A DNA stretch of 64,000 nt. Source: Amblyornis subalaris. Its lineage: Eukaryota; Chordata; Aves; Passeriformes; Ptilonorhynchidae. Positions within the stretch are counted from its first letter, which is position 1; each line of letters opens with the position of its first letter. Shown one piece after another: positions 47,942 through 60,992 of the stretch. Below the pieces are notes generated by a model. The model saw only the letters and a list, made by a program, of their open reading frames with translations, was not told the DNA's origin and did not search any database. Where the stretch lies: contig JACAXG010000109.1 of NCBI GenBank assembly GCA_018881555.1, positions 801,251-865,250 on the forward strand, read 5' to 3'. A program made the position numbers and the translations under genes.

Positions 47942-48459
47942 AAAATTATGTACAAGTGTCCTTGGGTATACTCCAATGTAGCCAGAGGCACAAAACTTGC
48001 CAGAGAGGTGCCTCTGCTTTTGGGAGGGGAGAGGAAGCAAGACCATCAACCTGTCTGTAAGGTGATTGTATTCTCATCCTCTGCTATGGAGGATTTCAAA
48101 TGCCAGTTCATACTTTTGGAAGGAGTGAAGGTGAGCCTGTAGCTAAATATTCTGTTACAGCCATCATAAATGGGGAGGTGAGGCAGCCAATTTATATGTA
48201 AATGAGGGTTAGAGAGAGGAACAATGACAGATTTAAAAGCCCACGGGCCTTGCACAAGGTTGGAAACGACTGTGACACCTGGGGTTGTCTGGCCTCTGCC
48301 TGACAACCTACCAATGTCTCAGCACACCATCATGCCCACAGAAATCCTTGAGCCATGCATGTCATGGCATATCTCATGGAAATCCCTTCATCACATTTCT
48401 TACAGCATTTCTCATGGCTGTTGGCCTCATTTCCTACAAGTGGGTGTTCAGCAACCACA

Positions 48460-51400
48460 TTGACTGATTTACATACAGTATTATGTTTCTAAGAAAATGA
48501 AATTATTGAGCTTCCAGAGCAGCCTGAAAGGGTAAAAAAAAAATTCATCTGGATGCAAGTTAACACACTGTTCTGTTGTTATACATTGTAGAAACCAACA
48601 TTCCACTGATACAGGGACCAGATTTTCTTCGCCTAAACCAACAAAGTCTTCACCACAATAACTCAACAGCCTTCAATAACACAAAGTCTTCGGAACCCAA
48701 TTTCAATTCCAAGGTATCTAGTCATGCCACATGCAACAGAAGAGTTTTATGTAAAACACAAACATCTGAAGGTAAAGGTGAATAAAAAGTCTCAAATGGC
48801 CCCAGCCTTACAGAGCACCAGGCCACTATGTTGCACAGTTTGGGATATTTCTGTGACTGTCTTCATATATGGCAATACTTCTACAAGCAAGTAGCAGCAG
48901 GAGCTTCACGGAGTTCTGGGAAACTAGTTATGAAGCCTTTCCTACAAGGTGTGAAATCTCCAAGTAAAAATATTTGTTAAAAATTTATTTTCTCTTCTCT
49001 TTTCATATGCAAGGAATAAATATATCCAGAATCAGAGGTTTCAATCAATGGTTTTTCTTGTCTTTGTTTATGCAGTATAGCTGTGCTACCTCTCCTTGGA
49101 ATAAGAAAGCACATAAAACCCAGACAGGATGAATTAGGATGCAAGCAAGCAGACCTGAACACTCTTTTTGAAAATGGAAGAATGTTAAAATCTGTGGCAG
49201 TTGGAAGTGTATGTGCTAACATTACATTTTACATATGCAACACCTGAAGCAACTGCCATAAATGTAGACATGTCCTTTCCCACTATATTGCAACCTGCAA
49301 AGTTGCCTTTCTTCGTCTGCAATTAGAACCCAATCTGGTGATGTTTTATACTCTAATATTCACAGGAAGCATTATAGATGAATCTGAAGTTTTAGGTTGA
49401 CAAGGTATTATATTTACAGAGTGTTTTGAAGACACAAACTACCCCTGTCTAGGCATGAGTGAAAGAAAGGAGAAGGTATAGAGGTATAAAAACCAGCAGT
49501 AATAATAATGTCCATAGAAAAATAGCCCAAGGGGAAAATTCTAGTGCAACAAAACCAGTCAGATAAAAATAAATGAAAGTATCCTTCTATATTTCCTCAT
49601 AAGGTAAATAATTCGTTATTCTTGCAAACAGAGCACTGGCAATAACTTTTCCGCTTTCGAAATTGAATATTATTAGCTCATTCATCTCCTAAAATTTAAA
49701 GTCATGATAATCAGAAAAAGTCCTCTAGATTAAATGCACATGAAACATAAACACACTTAACTTTTACAAAAATCATTCTGTCAACATAAAATATTCCCCA
49801 TAAAAGGGAAAGTCGAGTATTTTTTCTAACAAGTGGTATACTGAAATAATTTACAACTTAGCCAAATCACAAAGGAAAGTTTTCCAATGTTACTGAGAAC
49901 CATAAAGCACCAGCTCTTTTCCAAGTTTGAGCCTTTGAGAAAAGGTCTTTAATACTAGGTCACAGATCTCTATCTCCCAACATTGAAAGCATCTCTATTC
50001 TGAACTACATGGGCACAAAACTATCCAGAAGGACTGAAGCAATTTCACCTGTATCACATCAGCCTTTCTCCATGGCTGAGTATGGCGCTGTGATTACTGG
50101 AATGTTTCCTCCTCTCTCCCATGAATATCAGACTTGAAGTGCAGACAGCCATAAAAATACATCCGGGAAATAAGCTATATACAGCTGCACATATCCAATA
50201 CTTTCAGCTACTGGAGATGGTCAGAGAACCAGCCATTAACAAAAATGTAAAACTGAGTATTTCTCTTTTAATTTATATTCTCAGACACTGAGGCCCCCCT
50301 AAACTTTTTAACCAAGTCTAGAGCAATGGAACTTGTGTGCAAGGACTATGCTCACTTACTCATCACCTGTCTCAAAGGGCTGGAGATTAATTACATTTCT
50401 TTGGCTACAAGATTTCCTCACATAACAATAAGGCTATGGAATATAGATTTGAAAATATTTTCATGAGCATATTTTAATATGGATTTTGTACACAAAGTAC
50501 TACTGAAATTTGTGTTTGCGTGCTACTTTGTATACAGGGACACATAAACGCTTATGCTTTGGTCTAAAACAGTCTATTCCAGAAAGAAAATTCTTTATTG
50601 CTTGTACTATAAATGCAATAAATTACTCAGATATAGCCTGTCACTCAGTTGCTTGGAAAAGCATAATAATAAGATTTTGTGCCAATATGCTCTGTTAACA
50701 GAACTATAAAAGCACCCATTCTGGGTCTGATGTACCCTAATTATTCTGTTCCTTTTTTCCTGTTTGTATTACTATCTCATTATTTATTCAAAGTCTCAAC
50801 TTCTTCGATAAACAGTATTATAAGAACTTTTGTTAAATACAGATTTTCAACATTCAAGTGCTTTTCTAAATTGATGCATAAGGCCTTTATTCCATAAGTA
50901 GAAAGCACGGTTTTATCACTAGTTTTCCATTCTTTGAAATCTAATAAGTTATTGAATTCAGGCTAAACAAAGGTCAAACAATGACTCATTGCTTTTGATC
51001 TGGAAAATGTTGCTCTTTGACTTATTCTGTAATTGCTAACAGCCTTTTGACGTAAGTGATCATGGTATGAAGAATTGATGGCCATGTTTCTAGTGGTTTT
51101 GGATTCATTTGTCAATAGTCCACAGAGTTTCAATAAATATGTTATCCAGTGGTTTTTGTATTCAGTCTACAGTTCTGCAAAACAATATTGCATTTTTTTT
51201 ATGTAATTGCATTTTTTACGTACTGTATAATATCTTCTTACTTTCATTGCTTGTTATGAGCTGGTAGGGAGAGGCTATAAATGAAAACTTAGATCAGAGT
51301 ACAGGGCACCCGGTTCTGGGTAACTTTATTTTTAATCAGAGCAGATGTAAAACTGCATAAAATCTCCAAATGGCTCAGATGGAAGCTTGTGGAAACACAG

Positions 51401-52721
51401 CATAATAGCAGGGTGGAGTCCTTCTTAGTATTCTCATAAAAAAGGAGGAATAGACTCAGGCAAGTTTGATCCTCTACTTTGATAACACCCTTCTCCCAAA
51501 ATTTAAATTTGAGAGGTGTGCCACAAAGCTACAGAATGGATTTTGCACTTGTTGCCCTTTATTCTGTAGCTTCAGCTCAATTCAATTTCTCTGTACAAAA
51601 AATCAGAGACTTGGCCTACTTTTAAGTCCAGCATCACAATTCTGCAGAGGGTCAGTAGTCGCAACATGCCTCTCAGCATAGATTCTCAGTAGAAATGAGT
51701 CAGAAGGATGATGTCTGGATACCCTGCAAGTTAAATTCGTATCTGCACTTACTCAATAGCCCTGAAATGGAAGTAGTGAAATAAAAGAAAGATAACCCTA
51801 ACTTTTAAGGTTTTACCTCAACATTGCTGCCAATTTCTCAGATAAGAGGTGTGCTTTGAAAAACAGCAAATCAAAGACTACTTTCATGCCCACCTTTAGT
51901 CCTTGCAAGACCCTCAACATCAAACTTTCCATTATAAAATATCTACGACGGTAATATCACAGCAAAACACCAAGAGACTGAACAGTTCTTGCAACTTAAG
52001 AACTGAATTTGTCAGTTTATCACAGTGTCATATTAATTTGCCACATTTTTAAAGCTTAAGGCATTGTAATATGAATTGCTGCAGAATAATAACCCTTAAA
52101 TGGCAGGGAGGTTTACACCTGTAGAAGCAAGCTGTTCCCCCTGCCAGTACACAAGCTCCTTCAAGAGGGAAAGAAATCTACTTTTAAAATGTGCTTAATC
52201 CTGATTATGTGAATTATCTCCTAGAAACCTATCAACTGAGAAAAATAAAGGTAAAAAGTATGAAGAAAAATATAAAAAGAGCACAGCTTTTATGACTTTA
52301 AGGTGGGAATAAAATCTCTTAGTTAAAGTCATGACTTTTCATAGATTGCTTGCTTGCTAAACAAGTAGAAGAAGAAAATTTATGGCTTCTACAATTAGAG
52401 AAAATCTGTAGTATCACTTTTTATGTTTTATTCAATGGCACTAGACTTCTGCAGGTTTGAGGGTTTATGTTTTGCTTTAGTGCTTAAAAAATTCACTCCA
52501 TTGCATAATTTTTTTAAATGCCATTATGCAAAACTTAAGAGACAAAACACACTCTCACTTTTCTCAGTGTGACCTCATCAGTTACAATTCCATACTAAAC
52601 CATCTAAATTGTTGAGTCATCAGATGTTACTCTCTAAGATTATTTAGTGCAAAAAGCCTTACAGTACCATGGGCTACATTTTATTCATCCCTTTATGTCC
52701 TGTTTTGCACATCGTGTTTGG
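48460..52721. other. Unique non-coding sequence
   Basis: AT-rich with open frames below 82 codons and no recognisable motif. The stretch 50930-51110 has fewer simple runs and could be a conserved element, but this cannot be judged from one sequence. Confidence 0.5.
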
Positions 52722-52855
52722 TCAGGGAGGGTGTGGAGTGTCCATCTTCAGAACTATTCAGAAGCCAACTGGACAAGTCCGTGACCCTGCCTGAGCAGGT
52801 GAGCTGTACCAGATGACCTCAAGAGGTCCCTTCCAACCTCATGCATCCTAAGACT
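52722..52855 (+). mobile_element. CR1 LINE 3' tail
   Basis: AGGGAGGGTGTGGAGTGTCC, TTCAGAAGCCAACTGGACAA, CCCTGCCTGAGCAGG and AGATGACCTCAAGAGGTCCC followed by TTCCAACCTCATGCATCC are the plus-strand CR1 3' landmarks in order. Only about 130 bases remain, ending in a decayed 8-mer tail. The minus-strand 67-codon frame here is not a gene. Confidence 0.88.
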
Positions 52856-53538
52856 GGTACCCTCCATGACACTAGAAAAAATATTTCTCATTTCAATAGT
52901 ACAAATGCAAAAGTCTTTTCTCATTTTATTTCTAGCTATAATTGAAATACTTTTCATCAGGACATTATCAAAAAGAATTGGGCGATTTTAGGAAGAGTAT
53001 GAATTTTCTTCCTCTCATCCCAAGCCTATGACAATAAACATAAATGTTTCAGGGAAAGAAAGAAAACTGGATGACATGTATTGGTAATGCAAACTTCAGT
53101 CCTTAGCATTGTATGATGTTAAGACTAAAGACTAGATCTAAAATCTTTAGTCAGGGATTTTGTAAACAGTAAGCTGTATATTATGTATATGATATAAATA
53201 TTATAAAAGTAAGATTATATAAACTGATAATCTGCCAAGTCACAAAACCAAACAAAACACAGAATGAAACACCTGCAAACCAGAACTGAGCTTAATAAAT
53301 ATCTCAAATTTGTGTCCAGTATGTCATTTGTATCACTGGCTTAATACTTGTTTCAGGGCTTTCTACTCAGTGTATTGCCTTCTGTGGATTTGCTGTGTAC
53401 ATGCATTCATGAATTAGGTACAAAGGAACCAATTTTGTTGGCTATTAATCCTTACAGTTTTTGTTTCATAATCCTTAGGAAGGAATACAAATAATTGCTT
53501 ACATAGGAAAATTAAAAACTCCTCAGGAAAAGAGAGAC
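52856..53538. other. Non-coding spacer between two CR1 tails
   Basis: AT-rich and unremarkable, with nothing recognisable. It separates two plus-strand CR1 fragments that look like independent insertions because each has its own 3' tail. Confidence 0.5.
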
Positions 53539-53991
53539 ATGGAGATCCTGGAGCAGGTCCAGCGAGAGCAACAGATGATTAGGGGACAGGAACATCTCTC
53601 TTATGAGGAAAGGCTGAGTGAGCTGGGCCTGTACAGAGAAGAGATGGCTGAGAAGCTACCTGATCCATGTCTATCAGTATCTGAAGGGAGGGTATCAAGA
53701 GGATGGATCCAGGTTCTGCTCGGTGGTGCCCAGCAATAGGACACGAGGAAACGGGCAGAAACTGATAGACAGGAAGTTCCACCTGAGTATGAGGAAGATC
53801 TTCTTTACTGTGTGGATGACCAAGCACTAGAACAGGTTGCCCGCAGAACTTGTGAAGTATCCCTCACCGGAGATAATCAAAAACCATCTGGACACAACCA
53901 CATGCCCTGTGCCCTAGGATAACTATGCTTGAGCAGCGGGGTTGGAGCACGGTGGTCCCTTCCAACCTCACCCATTCTGTAACTCTTTGAT
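53539..53991 (+). mobile_element. CR1 LINE 3' end, 5'-truncated
   Basis: The segment starts within the last part of the CR1 coding region (LSYEERLSELGLYREEM in one frame at 53539-53739). It continues in another frame through the C-terminal region (GNGQKLIDRKFHLSMRKIFF, 53618-53830), then the 3' untranslated region with GGTCCCTTCCAACCTCACCC and an 8-mer tail (ATTCTGTAACTCTTTGAT). The frame changes once or more between these blocks, so it is inactive. It keeps about 450 bases. Confidence 0.93.
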
Positions 53992-56900
53992 ACAGAAAAG
54001 ACAGAAAAGATATAAGAAAGCCAACTCTGTCTCTCTAGTTTTTCTAAAAGACAATTCTTATGTAAGTAATTTGGTTTTCCAGAGATAAAAACCGTACTGA
54101 AATTAAATATAGTTGTGTTAGATAAACAACTATGTCTAGTACAAACACGGGGGAAGTAGAACAGCATTCCAGCTCCCTCTACTGGACTATATCTATTGTA
54201 TTAATAACACTGCGCTTGTAATGCAGTTTCCTTCATCAGATTCTTGTACATATCAGGCAATTTCTTTTAACAAATTATTTTTCTTTTCTTAACACAACAT
54301 CTAAAAAAACAGTTTAAATGATATTGTAATTCCTGAACACCTTTTTCTGAAAGAAAACCTAAAACTGAAGGAAAGTCAAACAACAAAAACAGATTTTATA
54401 CAGCTGTTCAAAGCTTACAGTGAAATTTTCTTATGAATTATTCTATAAATAGGTATTACGAGTCACTTCTTGTATTGTTTTCCTTGTAAAACTTACTTAA
54501 TTTTTGGTTATTGCATCTGCTGATAAGCTGTTTCAGAGATGAAAACCAAAAAATTCAGTAGAAGGTACAAGTCACCAGCTCTTAATGAGCAAAACAAGAA
54601 GACTGTTACATAACTGACAATTAAAAAATATATTTCTGTACACTGAAAGACTTTCAAAAACCCAAAACAAGAAAACTTCCATTATCTTACATGGTAAACT
54701 CATCCTCATCAGCAACCTAGATCATAGCCTTTTCTTCTCCTTCCTCTGTCAGGAATGAAACAATAATTTTGTCATTTGTGCATGTGTATGTTTCAACACA
54801 AATCCAATCTGACTGCATCTGCCTTAATGATAATTTCTCTAGGTGAAATCTTTACCCCTAAACCACTGAAACAACAGCATTTCTTTCTGTGGCCTTCAGT
54901 TACTCTTTCTAATTTAAATAATTGCTGACAGTGAATCTGCTTAGGGACAAGCAGGCAATGGATATCTCAATTACTATCTCAGGTGATAAAAAATTTAAGA
55001 GAGGAGCCCTATGATACTTTAGTTGGCCTTAGCTCTACACTTAAATCTAGATCCATTTGTTCGGGGGGGAGTTCAAGACTAAAGGATGATTAGCACAGAT
55101 GGAGGGATGCCAAGTCAAAGAAAGAGTCTGGCCCTTAGAAATTGCTCGAAACTATAGAGGTTTTAACTGTAGTATAAGTGTGGAGAATGTTTTAAGTTCC
55201 AATAATGGAGAATTTGTTTCCATTGAGCCTCCTAACAGTTAAACAAAAATCACACACAATTGCAGCTGAACACAACAGACTTAAGAAAACACATGCTTCT
55301 CAATTTTCATTTCATAACTAGAGAAGAAAAGAAGAAGCTGGTTCAAAATAAATACATAATTTAGTAAATACATAATTTAACAAATATTTCAGTCAGAGAA
55401 AAGACTGGTATTTCAGTCGGCATGGAAACAGAGAACACATTGCTATGAAGCAGAAATATTGTTTTAAACAAATAAAGTGGTTGAAAGTCGTTATTAAAAA
55501 TCACAAATTACAGCATGTGAAAGACAATGAAGATGCCCACTTAGCCAATCCAGACTTTAGTAGTGATATTTACAAATACACTACTGAACAAAGTGCATAT
55601 ATTTATCAAATACATATAAAAACTACCTTAAGAAATATGAAAGCTACTTTTGTCCATTTACTGACACACACTGGAATTACTATTATATCTTCAAGCAGGG
55701 GAGAAAAACTGAAGTGAGAGCAAGAAGTAAATTTTGAGACCTTACTCTCCACTTCTTTACAGTTTCTCATCATGTTACACACAAATACAATATTATTTGT
55801 TTCAAAAGCAGTTTACCAATAAGAACTGGCATTTTAAAGTAAATCAGTAATAAGTGTCCTAAAAAAAATCTTGCCGCATAGTCTAGAAGATTGTGAATAT
55901 CATGATATAATCATATCAGGAAAAGAATTTCACTTCTTTGTTCTACGTATTTGCCTTGTCAATATGGCCCTAACATGTTCAGAGTGTCTGATAAACACAT
56001 ATAGCAAAAAGCTCAGAAAAGAGCTGCATCCTGAGCAGTAAAACTTTAGAGAATTGACAATATACAATGCCACAGGTTTACATTATTACTAGAAATTCCA
56101 CAATTATTCAGATATTCATTCTGCAGGGTGGACAGGAGAGGCTGTAGAGCAAAGATGGGAAGAGAAAGAAGGGAGAGAACTGCCAGGGGAGGATGTAAAA
56201 ATGGTACAGTACAGAGATTTCTCGCCTTCACTCTTTAAAATCTTCACTGCTTCTCATCCTGCTTTCCTGCAGATAAGATCAAATAATTTTAAAAAGTTTC
56301 CTGGGGAAAAAAAAATGAGAGAGTATGTATGTGAGTTTGTATGCACACACATTCACGGAAAGAAAGGGAACACGACTAAATTTTTCTCTAGACCTAATTA
56401 CTGCTAATAATTATGAATTTAAAACAGCTAAGCTTCAGTTACCCTTTATTATTCAGAAGGGCTTAGTGAAAAAAAATGTACTTTCACTTCACAATCCTTA
56501 ATGTTCCCTATGTGCTCAATGGAAGTGAATGAGCATGAGAGAAGCATGTTGTCGGGTGAGTATCTTCAAATACTACTAAATCATCAATGTTTTTCCAAAT
56601 AGAAACTAATTAAATAAGACTCAATAAGATCTTTCATCATGTGACTGAATTCCTCTCTGTGGACATTTATATCCATTACTTTCACATGGAATATAATGCT
56701 GCTTTCTGATCTGATAGTGTGCAAATTTGCTGCATAGAATAAAAGTTTATGAACTCAAATTAGAAGCATGTTTGATTTTCAGAAACACTATAACAACGGA
56801 CACTACTACATTGTTGACAGCCACTGAGCAACTCTTCCAGGCTTTTGAAAAACCCGAGTAAACATTGAGAGTAAAATATCTTCCCTTCTCCAAGGTCATA

Positions 56901-59900
56901 TCTCCTACAAATGCATTTGACGTGAACTGCATTCCTTTTTAATCAGCGTATGCCTTTCAATTACACGAAAAAGTTTGAGCCTCCTATTCTCATTCACACT
57001 TTCCCATCAAAACCACTGGAGGCTTGCAGGAGTATTCCTTGAACTAACTATGATTGCTAACTTATGAAGAAAGCATGTCTCTGTATAGGGGTCAATAGGG
57101 AGAAGTTTTAGACAGGGCTAGCCTGCTTGCTATTGTGGCAGTTCCTGATTTATTAAATTTATACAAGTTATTTCAGTTTGAAGACAGAAATTGTAGGTAA
57201 TTTAACATGAGGCCATGGTCATGATGAAAGACCTAGATTTACTAAGAAAAGAGAAAATCAGAACAATGTTTGAAAGGTTTGTTTTTTCTAAGTGAAGCCA
57301 TTTTAATAAAAAATAATATCCACTGCAACTCATTGTTGATGAGTTTCTTAAATTTTCTTACATACAAATATGGATAATTCCAAACTGCAGCAAGCATACC
57401 TTTCTAAAATTGAAATCAACCAGAAATGGCCCACTTTTTAAAAGTCACCTATTCTTTCAGCTTGCAATCTTGCTTCAAGGTGAAGTCAGACATCTGCCAC
57501 AAAAAGCAATGTGAAAAAAGGGGCTGTATCATGGCGACATCTACATAACAACCCTCAGGAACTAATAACACATTGTCCCTTTTGTCACCAGCACAGTCAT
57601 ACATGAACAGATATGACATTCCTGTAACTCAGAAGTCATTAAGCATCTTAATTATTCAGAAAATGTCTTAGAGGGTTAAATGCATGTATACTCCTGAGTA
57701 ATTATGAAGTACAGTCTGGCAGATGTGGATGATGTCTAGCAGGAAATTCTCCAAGTGTTTTGAGAATTTTCTGTGATCTGCTTTTCTAAAATTCAAGTCA
57801 AAGAGGAAGAGAGGAAATAGCACACAAATTTAAATAATTAACAGAAATGTATAAAAACAAATAACAAAACGTGACATTACTCATATCGAAAATCAGCCAA
57901 TTACCAGGCTAAAATATACTTTAAAAAAAAAATCATATGTGTACTAATAAATATGTCCCATTTACAAGATGTCTACATGGATTTAATTCATACACAAGCA
58001 TACACTAACTTCTCTAGATCTGAAGCTTCCCTAAAACAACATAACATTGACTCCTTATCTGGACAGCATGCGTACACCGCCTTATGGCAGAAGACATTTA
58101 CCTTCCTGGCTGTCTACCAAGCTAACTACTGATGTTTAGTCCAGAAAATTTTCATCTGGGCAACACTGTCAGGCAGAAAGTTATTTTGCAAAAGATTTTT
58201 GTTTGGTTTTTTTTGGTTTTCTGTTTGCTTACTCTTTGTGATATATCTGGGATTAAAAGGAAAGAACTGAGCATGTAGAGTTAACCATAACAAAACTAAT
58301 TGTGTGCAAACAGCTTTACACATTTCTCATCCACTTTTTTCCCAGGTTTTCCTAGCTGGAATCCTAGAATTGTGCAACTACCCAAAACTCTTCCTGCCAC
58401 AGAAATGTTTCTGAGCACCAGTCCGTGCCTCAGATTTGATCAGATTCATTGCACTCATTTAGTAAGAAGAAGACGACCCTGATTCAAAGCTAACTGTTGA
58501 CTCACTTGGGCGAGGTGTGGAGGGCGGGATGAGGGGAGGAGACAGAGGTAGGAAGAAGAGAAAATAAAACACAGGAGATAACTTTGAATTTGGGCAGAAG
58601 GTCAGAACATTTTAATGACAATAAAAAGGAAATTATTTCGTCATCGTTCTCTACTCACAAGACAGATGAAATAGTCACAGTCCATCTTTGGTAAATATTT
58701 CCTTTCTTCTCAAGCTCCTTTGCTCATAGTTTTGATGATGACATTCCCATCACGTAAAAGAAAAGAAAAAAGAAACAAAAACATCTCTTTCATAAGCAAC
58801 AGCAATCTACTTTTGTGGAGCGTACTTGCCCATGAAAGACTCATGCCCTGTTAGACATGGTTAGGAAAACATTATTAGGGAAAATACTTCTGGAAACATT
58901 TAAAGCCTATCATCTACTGACAGACCTGTCCTGCTCTATGAAGCTATCCGGACCTAAGAATATTGCTGTCCAGGCCTCACACCACCTTTAGTTTCCAGAA
59001 ACAATTCATTGCTATGTTGCAAAGTACAAATGGCTGACAGAAAGACAGAGCTGGATGCAGACCCAAGAGGGGGAGTGACTGAAGTCTCTTAGATAATCAA
59101 TACAGCTACAAAAAGCAGAGACTATCCAAAGGGCTACATTGCATGGTGGGTCTGAGCAGAAACATGTCACCAAAGAAACTTCATTTGCTAGAAAAACTGG
59201 AACATAAAGACTGGGAAGGGTGGGGGGAGCAAACAAACAAAAAAACCCCAAAACATCGCAAACAAATAAAACAGGTGAACACGATTTGAGTGCAGTCAAA
59301 GAAAGCACAGAGGGATGAGCTTTATTGTTCAACTGGTTTGCTGTGCTGAAGAACCTGGAAGATTTCTGAGCAAAGTAACTTGGACATTCTGAGGAACAGA
59401 ACCCCCATACTCTTTCAGTAATAAAAGCAAAATTTAATCAAACATTCAAGTTTCATTTCATCGACTGTTCATTTTATATTAATGTTAAGTTTGCCTGTAG
59501 AGGACAAGTGGAAATAAATGTTTTGCTGGACTACTGAAGTTTTCATAAATTCCCAACTAAATCTGCAGCCGTCTTCAGTACTCTATATAAATATTATACC
59601 TACACTGAAAGGAATGCTGTATTTTTCAAACATTTTTTTGTATGCTGGTGATCAGAGACCAGATGTCTCAGGATTATTCAAGTTTTTATAATTTGGGATT
59701 GCCAATCAGGAAGAAAATCCAAGAATATGGAACCTTTTGATAGAGCATACATTCATACAACACTTCACTCTATAGACAGAAAATATTCTGTTCCCATAAT
59801 ATTTACATTTTTAAAGAAAAACTCCCCATTAGACAGCTGGAGACACCTCATCATCTCTTATATGATTTTTTGTTTGTTTCACTGGTTTGAAAAATGGGCA

Positions 59901-59954
59901 TGTCTTGAAAGTGCAAGAACTTTACACATGGCTCTAGATTACCCTGACACACAG
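53992..59954. other. Unique non-coding sequence
   Basis: No gene recognised. Frames up to 106 codons (59012-59332 minus) are without motif. A 16-bp tandem pair lies at 55349-55379. The region 56620-56940 is relatively complex sequence with no simple runs, but I have no evidence of function. Confidence 0.5.
55349..55379. repeat. Tandem pair with 16-bp period
   Basis: TAAATACATAATTTA at 55349-55363 repeats exactly at 55365-55379. AT-rich slippage product. Confidence 0.9.
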
Positions 59955-60115
59955 AAGCCAAAAAGTCAAAACCTGTGGTGTCTAAAACTAAGCCATTCAA
60001 GTTCTATTTTGTATCTCATATTTGCAATGACTTGCCAAGGTCACACAGAGAGCATGTAGACCTGGGAATAGGACTTAGCCTGCCTTTGGTTTAAACCGAA
60101 AGAAAGCAGTACCCT
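59955..60115 (+). mobile_element. MIR-like SINE relic
   Basis: The block GACTTGCCAAGGTCACACAG near 60028 followed by AGCATGTAGACCTGGGAATA matches the conserved core and 3' half of MIR. The following AAAGCAGTACCCTTTCCCAC, ending near 60122, fits the MIR 3' end. Only this part is clear; the left boundary is approximate. MIR copies are very old and sparse in birds. The 110-codon plus frame ending at 60059 runs into it and is not a gene. A short related tRNA-derived SINE family cannot be excluded. Confidence 0.6.
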
Positions 60116-60365
60116 TTCCCACACAACATCGAACTAATTTACAAAACACATATGCACAGGACATAAGATGTGATAAACATAGGAAAGATCTGATAGATCC
60201 ATAATTCATAGTACAAGTCTGTAGGAGGTGATTATGCATCACAGTTAGCCTTTCACCATTAACTCAGGAAATTTCTAATTCACTAATTGCCAGAAAGAGT
60301 AAGGATATGTTAGGAGGATCATTGCAAAATGCCATTTTTCTTCACAGTTTCCCTAAGCATCTGCT

Positions 60366-60470
60366 CCTTGTCACTGTCTCACACGGACATAACTGAAAAG
60401 ACTATTTGTACTGTGTGGTTATGAGCTTCCCTGTAAAGTTGAGGATAATGACCACACAGTGACAAGGGAA
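60366..60470. repeat. Nested inverted repeats
   Basis: ACTGTGTGGT at 60410-60419 pairs perfectly with ACCACACAGT at 60451-60460. CCTTGTCACTG at about 60366-60376 also pairs with CAGTGACAAGG at about 60457-60467. The two pairings share some bases, so they are alternatives rather than one long stem. The origin is not recognised. Confidence 0.7.
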
Positions 60471-60521
60471 ATAGAAATCAGACAAACCTTNTAAGCATGA
60501 CCATAATACTATTTAAATGTA

Positions 60522-60992
60522 TTACAAGCTACATAAAAGCTCTGCAAGTGTCAGCATTGTACAAAGTTCAAAGAAACTGCTTTTCTTCAGTGTAAGCAGT
60601 TCTGTCTTGCGTTGGCCTGTTCTGTTATTCCTCTTCTTAGCAGTAATTACAGAGGAGTCAGTATAAGAAATAAGTATACTCATGTCAGAATGCCATGCTG
60701 CCAGAGCCAACATTTGCACTACTGTTCCTATGAACCCCTTGAAATCTGGGTTCCCTGCAGCAGGAGTGTGAGAAGCACAGCAACGTGGCTTATTGAGGAG
60801 TTTGATGCCAGTGTATTCTTCGGCCAGCAAACAGAGCCACCAAACATTTGTCACTGTCACAGCATGTATTTTATGGAAGAGAAAGAAAGCAAAGGGATAG
60901 ACTATGAAGGTTGGATCTGAACTTTCCAGCTGAATACTGGCAGTATAAACTAGTTGTATAAAGCAGAGGAGAAGATAAAGCCTTGGCTGCAC
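60522..60992 (-). other. Unassigned 156-codon open frame, coding status doubtful
   Basis: This is the longest uninterrupted frame with a start codon in the window. The N-terminus (MQPRLYLLLCFIQLVYTAS) is hydrophobic and could be read as a signal peptide. A second hydrophobic stretch (FIVYPFAFFLFH) follows, and the C-terminal third is basic and Ser/Thr-rich. I recognise no domain, and no neighbouring exon, promoter or poly(A) context supports it. In 64 kb of six frames a frame of this size is uncommon but not surprising. A 102-codon plus-strand frame overlaps it. Most likely chance; a lineage-specific gene or lncRNA exon is possible. Confidence 0.15.

Larger units (their letters stand above)
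47570..48459 (-). mobile_element. ERVL-type LTR, minus orientation
   Basis: On the minus strand the segment starts TGTGGTTGCTGAACACCCAC at 48459. It runs through a U3 with a TATA-like ACATATAAATTGG (about 48188-48201, which also reads CCAAT on the plus strand) and reaches a poly(A) signal (CCAATAAACCA, about 47817-47828). The layout resembles an ERVL-type LTR in songbird genomes. The poly(A) side contains a module repeated three times (CAGATTCACCAA and relatives, starting at 47659, 47712 and 47801). A long TA/TG microsatellite (47886-47941) lies between U3 and R. The left boundary is uncertain, and I found no convincing target-site duplication or retroviral gene. Confidence 0.65.

Noticed and set aside
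50930..51110. Possible conserved enhancer
   Set aside because: It only looks complex by eye. There is no motif cluster strong enough to support it without comparative data.
59012..59332. 106-codon minus-strand hydrophobic, cysteine-rich frame
   Set aside because: No recognisable transmembrane protein family. The composition follows from purine-rich plus-strand DNA.
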